Positions 1 through 4,863 of a DNA stretch of 6,292 nucleotides are shown here, piece by piece. The DNA lies in assembly GCA_005884985.1 (NCBI GenBank), contig VAYK01000107.1:4345-10636 (forward strand), given 5' to 3'. This DNA is from Actinomycetota bacterium (lineage in GTDB: Bacteria > Actinomycetota > Thermoleophilia > Solirubrobacterales > 70-9). The notes beneath the pieces were generated by a model. It made no database searches, had not been told where the DNA came from, and saw only the letters and a program-made list of their open reading frames with translations. Every line of letters begins with the position of its first letter. Within the stretch, counting starts at the first letter, position 1. Position numbers and translations under genes: made by a program.

Positions 1-179
1 CTAAGGAACTGGGGGCGATCGGGGCGACGATCTCGGGCGCCGGGCCCGCACTGCTCTTCTGGTGTTTCTGGCAGGACACGGGCAAGGTCACCGATGCCCT
101 GCGCAGGCGGATCGGGGATTGGGCGGAGATCCGCCGCACCCCGTTTACGCCGCTCGGCGCGGACGTACCCGAGCTCTAA
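1..179 (+). CDS. thrB: Homoserine kinase, C-terminal end (partial)
   Basis: The reading frame enters from outside the window (first full codon at 3) and gives 58 residues before TAA at 177-179. Near its start is GAIGATISGAGPALLF, which matches the C-terminal glycine-rich motif of GHMP-family kinases and is closest in style to homoserine kinase (usual form GAxGAxxSGAGPT). Homoserine kinase is a soluble enzyme that phosphorylates L-homoserine with ATP to O-phosphohomoserine, the step before threonine synthase. The catalytic and ATP-binding parts lie upstream and cannot be checked. The tail ends in PLGADVPEL. The stop codon is also the left copy of a TAA that flanks the adjacent fold-back element, so the gene ends exactly where the element begins. 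Other GHMP kinases are possible, because only the C-terminus is visible. Confidence 0.8.
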   Translation, partial: KELGAIGATISGAGPALLFWCFWQDTGKVTDALRRRIGDWAEIRRTPFTPLGADVPEL

Positions 180-345
180 GAGGTTGTCTCAGAACTCCCG
201 AGTGTGCGGCTGGCGAGCGCCGGATCAAGCGCGGCAAGGACGCAGGGAGGCGCAATAGCCGGGCGCTATTGCGCCGACCGAGGACGCAGCATCCGCGCAG
301 ATCCGCCGCCGCCAGACGTGCGCACGGGGGTTTTGAGGCAGCCTC
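180..345. mobile_element. MITE-like fold-back element with terminal inverted repeats
   Basis: This 166-bp stretch has no credible gene. The left end reads GAGGTTGTCTCAGAAC, and the right end read on the other strand is GAGGCTGCCTCAAAAC; over the first 21 bases they agree at 17. The pairing extends beyond the ends, so 176-215 pairs with 310-349 without gaps (30 of 40 Watson-Crick), followed by a second stem (217-234 with 293-309) and a central 11-bp hairpin. Both ends are bordered by TAA (177-179 and 346-348), consistent with a 3-bp target duplication of the TNA type known for some IS5-family elements. Deleting one TAA plus the element would leave thrB and the convergent acetyltransferase gene with stop codons 16 bp apart, a normal convergent spacing. 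It encodes no transposase, so it would be non-autonomous. The alternative is a REP-like palindrome or a structured RNA between convergent genes. Family membership is not established. Confidence 0.6.
249..275. repeat. Perfect 11-bp inverted repeat at the centre of the fold-back element
   Basis: GGCGCAATAGC at 249-259 and its exact reverse complement GCTATTGCGCC at 265-275 flank a 5-base loop (CGGGC, 260-264). The centre of this hairpin (262) coincides with the centre of the outer 40-bp arms (262.5), so it is the tip of one large palindrome rather than an independent repeat. No run of T follows either arm, so it does not look like a classical intrinsic terminator, although the whole structure could still slow polymerase between the two convergent genes. 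Confidence 0.85.
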
Positions 346-364
346 TAAGCGAGGCGGCCCCTGC

Positions 365-863
365 TCATCGCTCCCATTCGCTGGCCAGCGTCGCGTAGAC
401 GACGTGGTCGACATATCGATCGCCGACGAGCTCGGCCTTGCGGAGCACGCCTTCCTGTCGGAACCCGAGCCGTTCCGGGATCGACCGGCTCCGCCTGTTG
501 TCCACGGCTGCTCGGATCTCAACGCGGTTCAGCTGCCAGACCGTGAATGCGTGGTCGGCCAGGGCCCGCACCGCGCGGGTCATCGTGCCTCGCCCCGACC
601 ATTCCGATGATCCGACCGTCCTCGACGATGGCTGTTTGGAAGCCGTCGTTGTTCGCCAGCTGCCGGCGAGTGCTCCGGATGAAATTCAGCGTGTCCTCCA
701 GCGTCTGGCGGGCCGCCCAGGGCAGCCAGCGCGCCAAATGCTCGCGGTTGGCATCGACGACGGAGTAGAGGTCTTCGGCGTCGGAGTCCTCGAGGATGCG
801 CAGCTGGAAGCGGGGCTCATGATCCGAGATCCTCTGGGGGCCGAGCATGATGGGAACGGTCAC
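365..863 (-). pseudogene. Broken RimJ/RimL-type GNAT acetyltransferase
   Basis: Two minus-strand frames together make a GNAT N-acetyltransferase of the ribosomal-protein-serine acetyltransferase type. The first (863 to about 600) carries the N-terminal half: LQLRILED-like start, DANREHLARWLPW, and VEDGRIIGMVG. The second (from about 596 to the TGA at 365-367) resumes at GRGTMTRAVRALADHAF, the acetyl-CoA-binding motif A, and continues with LNRVEIRAAVDNRRSRSIPERLGF and a normal C-terminus. In intact relatives such as YdaF, about 20 residues including the IGYW strand lie between these two points. Here they are missing and the frame shifts, so the chain cannot form the complete acetyl-CoA site. 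The start is taken at GTG 863, which overlaps the upstream lipoprotein stop as GTGA. ATG 848 is an alternative, with AAAGGTGA 11 bases before it. The gene was probably translationally coupled to the lipoprotein gene. It converges on thrB across the fold-back element. Confidence 0.8.
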
Positions 864-1768
864 CTTTGCGACGCCTCGCTCCGGTCGGCGACCGGGCGCC
901 CGCCGTGCCGCGTGCGCACCAACACCCGCGAGCTGTAGAGGAAGTACACGGCGTCGCGATCGCTTCCGATCAGCCGCGCATAGCGCTGGACGGCGTCCAC
1001 GTACAGCCGGGAGGGGTTGTAGGCGTACAACGCCCGAGCGTAGCTCTCCGGCGCCCCCGCATGGCGAAGCAGGTTGGCCGCGCCGAGGATCGCGTCACGC
1101 GGGTCGCGGATGTCTCCGCCTAGCCCGTAGGTGCGCCAAGTGGAAGGCATGAATTGCATTGGGCCCTGGGCGCCGGCGACACTCTCGTTGCGCACTCGCC
1201 CGAACGCCGATTCCACCAGGTTGACCGCGGCGAGCACGTGCCAGCCAACGCCGAAGCGCCGCTGCGCGGCACGGTAGTAGGCCAAGAGCTTGCCGATGGG
1301 CTCCGGCGGGCCGGTGCGCACGGGGTGCGCCGACCAGCCGCCGGACAGCCGGCGCAGATCGCGCAGGGCGGCGGTCAGCTCGCTGGTCTCGTGCGCCAGG
1401 CGGGCGGGCAGGCGGCGGATCGTGGCCGCGGCCAGGCGGGGGCGACGCGAGAGCAGGCGCAGCGCGCGCTGAACGTAGAGCGCCTGGAGGGCTACCCCGT
1501 GGGGCGGCGCGCCCCTCGCCGGCTGTCCGTCGGCACGCCAGGCATGGATTGCCCGCCGCAGCGCGTGGTCGGCCGCCGAGAGGCGCCCGGAGAGCGCCTG
1601 CGGGGTGGTGGGCAGGACGGCACCCCGCGCGGGCGGGGCGCTCATGTCGGCCGACGGCGACACCGAGCGCCCGCCACCGCCACAGGCGACCAGATTGGGC
1701 GCGGCAACGATGCCGGCAACGGCCAGGGCAATGGCGGAGGCGAGCTGGCGAACGGGCACGCCCACCAT
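860..1768 (-). CDS. Lytic transglycosylase (SLT-domain) lipoprotein
   Basis: This is a 302-residue putative peptidoglycan lytic transglycosylase, expected to cleave the MurNAc-GlcNAc bond and form 1,6-anhydro ends outside the membrane. Residues 1-28 form a short signal peptide with a hydrophobic core (IALAVAGIVAA) ending in a lipobox L26-V27-A28-C29, then a Gly-rich linker, so it should be lipid-anchored. Residues 60-150 are an Arg/Ala-rich helical region with no recognised domain. The SLT domain covers about 155-270: the catalytic Glu is E186 in NLVESAFG, followed by GPMQFMPSTW (202-211) and AYN (249-251), all typical of the fold. The ATG at 1768 is chosen because it places the signal peptide at the N-terminus; no strong ribosome site precedes it. 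The start lies inside the upstream tetR frame (127-bp overlap), and its stop overlaps the next gene's GTG by 4 bases. A house-keeping or cell-separation role is plausible, but the true substrate is unknown. Confidence 0.85.
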   Translation of the reverse strand: MVGVPVRQLASAIALAVAGIVAAPNLVACGGGGRSVSPSADMSAPPARGAVLPTTPQALSGRLSAADHALRRAIHAWRADGQPARGAPPHGVALQALYVQRALRLLSRRPRLAAATIRRLPARLAHETSELTAALRDLRRLSGGWSAHPVRTGPPEPIGKLLAYYRAAQRRFGVGWHVLAAVNLVESAFGRVRNESVAGAQGPMQFMPSTWRTYGLGGDIRDPRDAILGAANLLRHAGAPESYARALYAYNPSRLYVDAVQRYARLIGSDRDAVYFLYSSRVLVRTRHGGRPVADRSEASQR

Positions 1769-2403
1769 GATCGCGGCTGCGGCTCGCGGGATCCGGCCGG
1801 CGCACGGCGAAACCAGCCGTGCCGGCCGAACCCGAACCCGATGGCTGAATGATCTGGCAGCCCAGGGGCTGCAAAGGGCTTCAGCGGCGCCTGATCGATC
1901 CCTCCGGAGGCCATTCCCATGCTCATCAGCTCGGCCAGTGGCTCGAGCTCTCGCCGCGGGATTGGCACCTCGCTGAGCGAGCGGATCATCTCGACCAGGA
2001 CGGCCCGGGCCCGCGCGTGGACCTCGAGCCGAAAGGCCTGGATCTCGGGCCCGCCACTCGTGTCGCGAAACAGCATCTTCCAGGCGTAGGAGTGGGCTTC
2101 GACGTAGGCGAACCAGAACTCGACGACCATTCGCAGGCGCTCCTCCGGCAGCCCCTGCGCGGGGATCACTGCAGCGAAGCTGCCCAGATCGTCGCGATGT
2201 CGCTCGAGCAGCGTCAGGTACAGCGCCTGCTTCGAATCGAAGTGGCGGTAGAGGATCGGCTTGGTGACGCCGGCCGCGGCAGCCACGTCGTCGAGGCGCG
2301 TAGCCTCGTAGCCCCGCTCGCCGAAGAGCCGTCCCGCGGCCTCGACGATGAGCACCCGGCGCTCTTCGATCGGAAGCCGCTGCCGTCGCGGAGGTTTGAC
2401 CAT
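1642..2403 (-). CDS. TetR/AcrR-family regulator with abnormal C-terminus
   Basis: A 253-residue transcription factor. Residues 12-66 form the TetR DNA-binding domain: IEERRVLIVEAAGRLFGERGYEATRLDDVAAAAGVTKPILYRHFDSKQALY is readable as helix 1 followed by the helix-turn-helix (about 35-58). Residues 67-167 look like a usual ligand and dimerisation core (EFWFAYVEAHSYAWKMLFRD). After MGMASG (about 167) the sequence turns into Pro/Arg/Trp-rich text (residues 168-253) unlike a TetR C-terminus, and it runs 127 bp into the lipoprotein gene. The normal last helices therefore seem to be lost by a deletion or frameshift near 1900. Function is uncertain: DNA binding may persist while dimer packing may not. 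ATG 2403 is preferred over GTG 2448 because the longer form would translate through the operator dyads; it has no ribosome site and a -10 close by, so it is probably near-leaderless. It likely represses itself and the divergent cupin gene. Confidence 0.8.
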   Translation of the reverse strand: MVKPPRRQRLPIEERRVLIVEAAGRLFGERGYEATRLDDVAAAAGVTKPILYRHFDSKQALYLTLLERHRDDLGSFAAVIPAQGLPEERLRMVVEFWFAYVEAHSYAWKMLFRDTSGGPEIQAFRLEVHARARAVLVEMIRSLSEVPIPRRELEPLAELMSMGMASGGIDQAPLKPFAAPGLPDHSAIGFGFGRHGWFRRAPAGSREPQPRSWWACPFASSPPPLPWPLPASLPRPIWSPVAVAGARCRRRPT

Positions 2404-2404
2404 T

Positions 2405-2420
2405 GTTACCGGAGGGTAAC
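2405..2420. promoter_or_regulatory. Perfect dyad, probable TetR operator
   Basis: GTTACC, a 4-base spacer GGAG, then GGTAAC: a perfect 6-4-6 inverted repeat placed one base upstream of the tetR ATG and 67 bases before the cupin start. TetR-family repressors usually bind short dyads like this in their own divergent promoter region. Assignment to the adjacent TetR is inferred from position. Confidence 0.65.
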
Positions 2421-2438
2421 TTATACTGATAAGGTACC
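2415..2438. promoter_or_regulatory. Second overlapping dyad in the tetR-cupin gap
   Basis: A 24-base imperfect palindrome shares its left half-site GGTAAC with the first dyad. It reads GGTAAC, TTAT, spacer ACTG, ATAA, GGTACC. The TTAT/ATAA inner arms are exact and the outer hexamers match at 5 of 6 positions when compared in inverted orientation. Its centre lies 14 bases from that of the first dyad. It overlaps the AT-rich -10 candidates for both directions. This could be a second operator, or simply promoter sequence with chance symmetry. Confidence 0.4.
2420..2425 (-). promoter_or_regulatory. Candidate -10 box for tetR
   Basis: Read on the minus strand this is TATAAG. It would start transcription around 2410-2413, inside the first dyad and about 10 bases before the tetR ATG. 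No good -35 is seen. The layout implies a very short leader and tight self-repression. Confidence 0.35.
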
Positions 2439-2486
2439 CGCGAAACACGATCGGGGAGGTTCGAAAGTGGAGGTGACCCGCTAGCC

Positions 2487-2999
2487 ATGACCGAGACCAT
2501 CACCGAGAAGGTCCACGATCCGATCCACCGCTCCTCCTACTCCTTCCGCCGTCAGGGCGAGAACCTCTGGGTCGACACCTGGCTCGAGGACGGCGGACAT
2601 CTGCCCGAGCACTTCCACCCCTCACTGGAGGAGCACTGGGAGGCGCTCGAGGGCACGGTCCGGGTGAAGCTCGCCGGCACCTGGCGCGACCTGGTGCCGG
2701 AGGACGGTCCGGTCCTGGTGGCTCGCAATGTCAGGCACGAGCTCAAGAACACCAGCGGCCAGCAGATTCACGCGCGGGCCCAGGTGATCCCGGCCGGCCG
2801 CCTCGAAGACTTCCTCACCGAGACGGCGCGGGCCGCGCAGGAGGGCCTCTACAACAGCCGCAACCTGCCGACCAGCTGGCGCGGCGCGGTCTGGGCGGCC
2901 AACCTCGCCCAGCGCTTCCGCGACGAGACGGTGGTGTGCTCGCCGCCGCCCGCCGTCCAGCGAATCGTCACCCCTCTGGTCGCGCGCTTCGCCCGGTAG
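2487..2999 (+). CDS. Cupin-domain protein
   Basis: A 170-residue protein with a single cupin beta-barrel in the N-terminal two thirds. Cupin motif 1 is readable as G37...H42-F-H44...E49...G56, and motif 2 ends with H84 and N88 (HELKN), so three His and one Glu can act as metal ligands. Residues 105-170 form an alpha-helical C-terminal extension (GRLEDFLTETARAAQEGLYNSRNLPTSW, then SPPPAVQRIVTPLVARFAR) of the kind seen in small actinobacterial cupins of unknown function. There is no signal peptide. GGAGGTGA at 2469-2476, 10 bases before the ATG, supports the start. It diverges from tetR across shared operator-like dyads, so it is probably repressed by that regulator and induced by an unknown small molecule. 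Cupins range from dioxygenases and isomerases to sensors; the sequence does not tell which. Confidence 0.85.
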   Translation: MTETITEKVHDPIHRSSYSFRRQGENLWVDTWLEDGGHLPEHFHPSLEEHWEALEGTVRVKLAGTWRDLVPEDGPVLVARNVRHELKNTSGQQIHARAQVIPAGRLEDFLTETARAAQEGLYNSRNLPTSWRGAVWAANLAQRFRDETVVCSPPPAVQRIVTPLVARFAR

Positions 3000-3049
3000 C
3001 GCGGACGCGCCGTCACGGCCCGGCCCGCCGAGGGCGAGACAGGTCTCAG

Positions 3050-3484
3050 CTACTCGATCAGCCCGAGCTGGCGCAGGATCGAGATCGAGTCCGAGTAGAC
3101 ATCCTTGCGCTTGACGAGGCCGCCCTCGAAGGGGATCACGTCGAGCCCGTCCCAGGTGACCTTCCTTCCCGACGGCTCGGCGACCAGGTCGCCGCGGCGC
3201 ATCTCGTTCGCGTGGGTGGCCGTCGCCGTCCACTCCTGTACGACAAGGCCGTCGCGCACGTACCGACGTCGGGTCGTGAAGTTGATGTCGGGCCAGGTCT
3301 CGAAGATCGAGCCGATGTGCTCGCGTGCCGCCTCGCCCTCGGCTCGCTCGCCCGCGGTGTGGTTCTCGAACACCATGTCGGGCGCGTGCATCGCCATGAT
3401 CGCGTCGAGGTCGTGGGCGTTCCAGGCCTCGTTGTAGCCGGCGATCGCGCCCTCGAGGGCCTGCGGTGAATCTGTGTCGCTCAT
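3050..3484 (-). CDS. SnoaL-like / NTF2-fold ester cyclase family protein
   Basis: A 144-residue single-domain protein of the SnoaL-like branch of the NTF2 cone fold. It opens with the usual helix and strand pattern (ALEGAIAGYNEAWNAHDLDAIMAMHAPDMVFENHTAGE) and ends with GRKVTWDGLDVIPFEGGLVKRKDVYSDSISILRQLGL, the typical C-terminal sheet of this family. Family members include polyketide cyclases, isomerases and many proteins of unknown role, so a polyketide link should not be assumed; no polyketide genes are nearby. The ATG at 3484 is chosen over the longer upstream frame because GGAGG lies four bases before it. It converges with the cupin gene (50-bp gap) and diverges from a second NTF2-fold gene. 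Confidence 0.85.
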   Translation of the reverse strand: MSDTDSPQALEGAIAGYNEAWNAHDLDAIMAMHAPDMVFENHTAGERAEGEAAREHIGSIFETWPDINFTTRRRYVRDGLVVQEWTATATHANEMRRGDLVAEPSGRKVTWDGLDVIPFEGGLVKRKDVYSDSISILRQLGLIE

Positions 3485-3495
3485 CTGTCCTCCGG

Positions 3496-3501
3496 GATAC
3501 T
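3496..3501 (+). promoter_or_regulatory. Candidate -10 box of a leaderless promoter
   Basis: GATACT lies in the 23-base gap between the two divergent NTF2-fold genes. Transcription would begin about 7 bases downstream, at the GTG 3508. No convincing -35 is seen upstream, where the bases are also the start of the opposite gene. Confidence 0.35.
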
Positions 3502-3507
3502 GGCGGC

Positions 3508-3921
3508 GTGAACCACACCGCAATGGACGTCGTTAGAGCCTACTTCGACGCCTGGAACCGTCGCGATCTCGAGGCGCTCGAAGCCGTGCTGGATCCGGAG
3601 GTGGAGTGGGAGCGCTCGGCGGACTTCCCCGAGGGACGCACGCTGCGTGGGCGGGAGTCGCTGGTCGACTTCGCACGCTCGATGTTCGACGTCTTCGCGG
3701 AGACGCCGGTCGAGCTTGCGGGGTGCGTGGAACCGGTCCCCGGGCGCGTCGTCGTCGAGGGCACCTCCCGTTTCCGCGGCGGGCGCAGAGGCGCTGAGAC
3801 GACCGCGAGGTGGGTGCGGCTGTACTCGGTCGAGGCGGGCGCGATCGTCGCCGTGCGGCCGTTTTCCGACCGCGGCGAGGCGATCAACGCCGCTAGCGAT
3901 GAAGCGGGTAGAAGTCGTTGA
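3508..3921 (+). CDS. Second SnoaL-like / NTF2-fold protein
   Basis: A 137-residue protein with the same fold class as its divergent neighbour but only low similarity: MDVVRAYFDAWNRRDLEALEAVLDPEVEWE, then GRESLVDFARSMFDVFAETPVELAGCVE, then strands VVVEGTSRFRGG and ARWVRLYSVEAGAIVAVRPFSDRGEAI. It looks like the nuclear-transport-factor-2 type found across actinobacteria; its ligand is unknown. The start is uncertain: GTG 3508 (used here), ATG 3523, or GTG 3466. A GATACT -10-like box at 3496-3501 puts the expected transcript start right at GTG 3508, and there is no clear ribosome site, so a leaderless message is likely. GTG 3466 would overlap the neighbour's coding region. It converges with the ParA gene (20-bp gap). 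Confidence 0.8.
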   Translation: MNHTAMDVVRAYFDAWNRRDLEALEAVLDPEVEWERSADFPEGRTLRGRESLVDFARSMFDVFAETPVELAGCVEPVPGRVVVEGTSRFRGGRRGAETTARWVRLYSVEAGAIVAVRPFSDRGEAINAASDEAGRSR

Positions 3922-3941
3922 AGTCTCAGTGCGGGAAGGCG

Positions 3942-4754
3942 TTAGCCAGTGGTTGCCCCGGCTCGCGCCGGGACCACCTCGGCAGATAGCTCGTCGAGCC
4001 GCTCGAGCATCTCCTGCTTGCCCAGCCGGCGCAGGATCTCGCCGGTGAGCAACAGGTAGTCGGCGCCCTTCTCGGGGCGGTAGTCGAGGATCGGGATCGC
4101 TCGTTCGGCTGACTCGGCGTAGACGATCGACTGGCGGATCACGGTCCGGAAGAGCTTGTCGCCGAACCGTTCGCGGAGCGCCTCCAACGTCTGGCGGGCG
4201 TGGCGGGTGCGCATGTTGGCGATGTTGAGGCAAACGCCGAGCAGCTCCAGCTCCGGGTTGAGCGAGTCGCGCGCCAAGTCGAGGACCTGCATCGCCTGCT
4301 CCATGCCCTGTAGCGAGAAGTACTGCGCCTCGGTGGAGAGGATTGCGTGCGTGGCGGCGACGAGTGCGTTCACCGTCATCAGGCCGAGGGTCGGCGGGCA
4401 GTCGATCAGGATCAGGTCCTTGCTGCGCCGCAGATCCCGCAGGGCGTTGCGAAGCGTCACCTCGCGCCCGATCTTTCCCGCTAGGCCCAACTCGGCCTCG
4501 GCCAGGCGGAGGTTCGCGGGCACCACCCGGCCGTGCACGGCGTCGGCCGCGCGCGCCTGGCCCTGAAGGACGTCGCCGAGCGTCGGGTGGGAGTTCGGGT
4601 CGGCGTCGAAGTAGTCGGAGAGGTTGCCCTGCGGGTCGGCGTCGACCGCCAGCACGTCCATCCCAAGGCGTTCGAAGACGTCCGCCAGCGAGCGAACCAT
4701 TGTCGTCTTCCCGGTGCCTCCCTTCTGGGACAGAACCGCAATCGCTTCCGACAT
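3942..4754 (-). CDS. ParA/Soj-family ATPase, no ParB alongside
   Basis: A 270-residue ParA/MinD-superfamily ATPase. The deviant Walker A is K11-GGTG-K16-TT, with the signature lysine K11 present. The switch I region is VDADPQGN (37-44), Walker B is LILIDCPP (114-121), and the C-terminal IRQS...ESAERAIPILDYRPEKGADY stretch (207-233) matches the DNA-binding and fold-closing part of ParA. ParA dimers on ATP bind DNA non-specifically and move cargo such as chromosome origins, plasmids or protein clusters, usually guided by a ParB-like activator. The N-terminus lacks the helix-turn-helix extension of type Ia plasmid ParA, and the length suits chromosomal Soj or an orphan ParA. The start at ATG 4754 follows GGCGGG and a nearby TATAGT -10. 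No parB or parS site is seen in the window, so the cargo is unknown. It diverges from gltB. Confidence 0.9.
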   Translation of the reverse strand: MSEAIAVLSQKGGTGKTTMVRSLADVFERLGMDVLAVDADPQGNLSDYFDADPNSHPTLGDVLQGQARAADAVHGRVVPANLRLAEAELGLAGKIGREVTLRNALRDLRRSKDLILIDCPPTLGLMTVNALVAATHAILSTEAQYFSLQGMEQAMQVLDLARDSLNPELELLGVCLNIANMRTRHARQTLEALRERFGDKLFRTVIRQSIVYAESAERAIPILDYRPEKGADYLLLTGEILRRLGKQEMLERLDELSAEVVPARAGATTG

Positions 4755-4863
4755 CCCGCCGGACTATATGAGGGCGGGCGCCGCCGCCGCGTCTATACTT
4801 TCGCCTCCGTTCTGTCCCCGTCGCGTGCCCGCTCGAAGAAGGCGCGGAACCCGGGAGGTCGGT
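4755..4863. promoter_or_regulatory. Divergent parA-gltB promoter region
   Basis: A 109-bp gap between divergent genes. A minus-strand -10-like TATAGT (4768-4763) lies 8 bases from the parA start, implying a very short leader. A plus-strand -10-like TATACT (4794-4799) would start the gltB message near 4806, about 58 bases before its TTG. Between them is a GC-only stretch (4771-4790). No good -35 boxes are seen for either. Confidence 0.4.
4853..4858 (+). promoter_or_regulatory. Ribosome binding site deciding the gltB start
   Basis: GGGAGG ends 5 bases before TTG 4864, a near-ideal spacing. The only nearby in-frame ATG, at 4927, has no such site before it (the preceding bases are CGCTTCTCGCCCGAG). 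This favours the TTG start. Confidence 0.65.

Larger units (their letters stand above)
2396..2427 (+). promoter_or_regulatory. Candidate promoter for the cupin gene
   Basis: TTGACC (2396-2401) resembles a -35 box and TATACT (2422-2427) a good -10 box. The spacing of 20 bases is longer than the ideal 17, so the -35 assignment is weak. The -10 lies inside the second dyad, and the first dyad sits in the spacer, so a bound TetR would block it. Confidence 0.35.

Noticed and set aside
249..275. Central hairpin as a Rho-independent terminator for thrB
   Set aside because: No U tract follows either arm; the only T run (331-334) is far away in the outer arm. It is better explained as the tip of the fold-back element.
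62..610. Plus-strand frames across the thrB end, the fold-back element and the acetyltransferase
   Set aside because: They are Arg/Pro/Ala-rich, run through a palindrome and antisense to a recognisable acetyltransferase, and lack motifs.
519..863. Programmed frameshift joining the two acetyltransferase halves
   Set aside because: No slippery sequence is evident at the junction, and about 20 core residues are absent, so frameshifting would not restore a complete enzyme.
2467..2484. Tiny leader frame GTG-GAG-GTG-ACC-CGC-TAG before the cupin gene
   Set aside because: It overlaps the ribosome binding site of the cupin gene and is too short for evidence of translation.
860..2503. A single 547-codon minus-strand frame spanning tetR and the lipoprotein gene
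   Set aside because: Only the part after 1768 makes protein-like sequence with a lipobox and SLT domain. The upstream part is Arg/Gly-rich shadow of tetR in another frame, kept open by high GC.
3036..3047. GAGAC-AG-GTCTC inverted repeat between the convergent cupin and SnoaL genes, as a terminator
   Set aside because: The stem is 5 bp with a 2-base loop and no following T run, so it is too weak to call.
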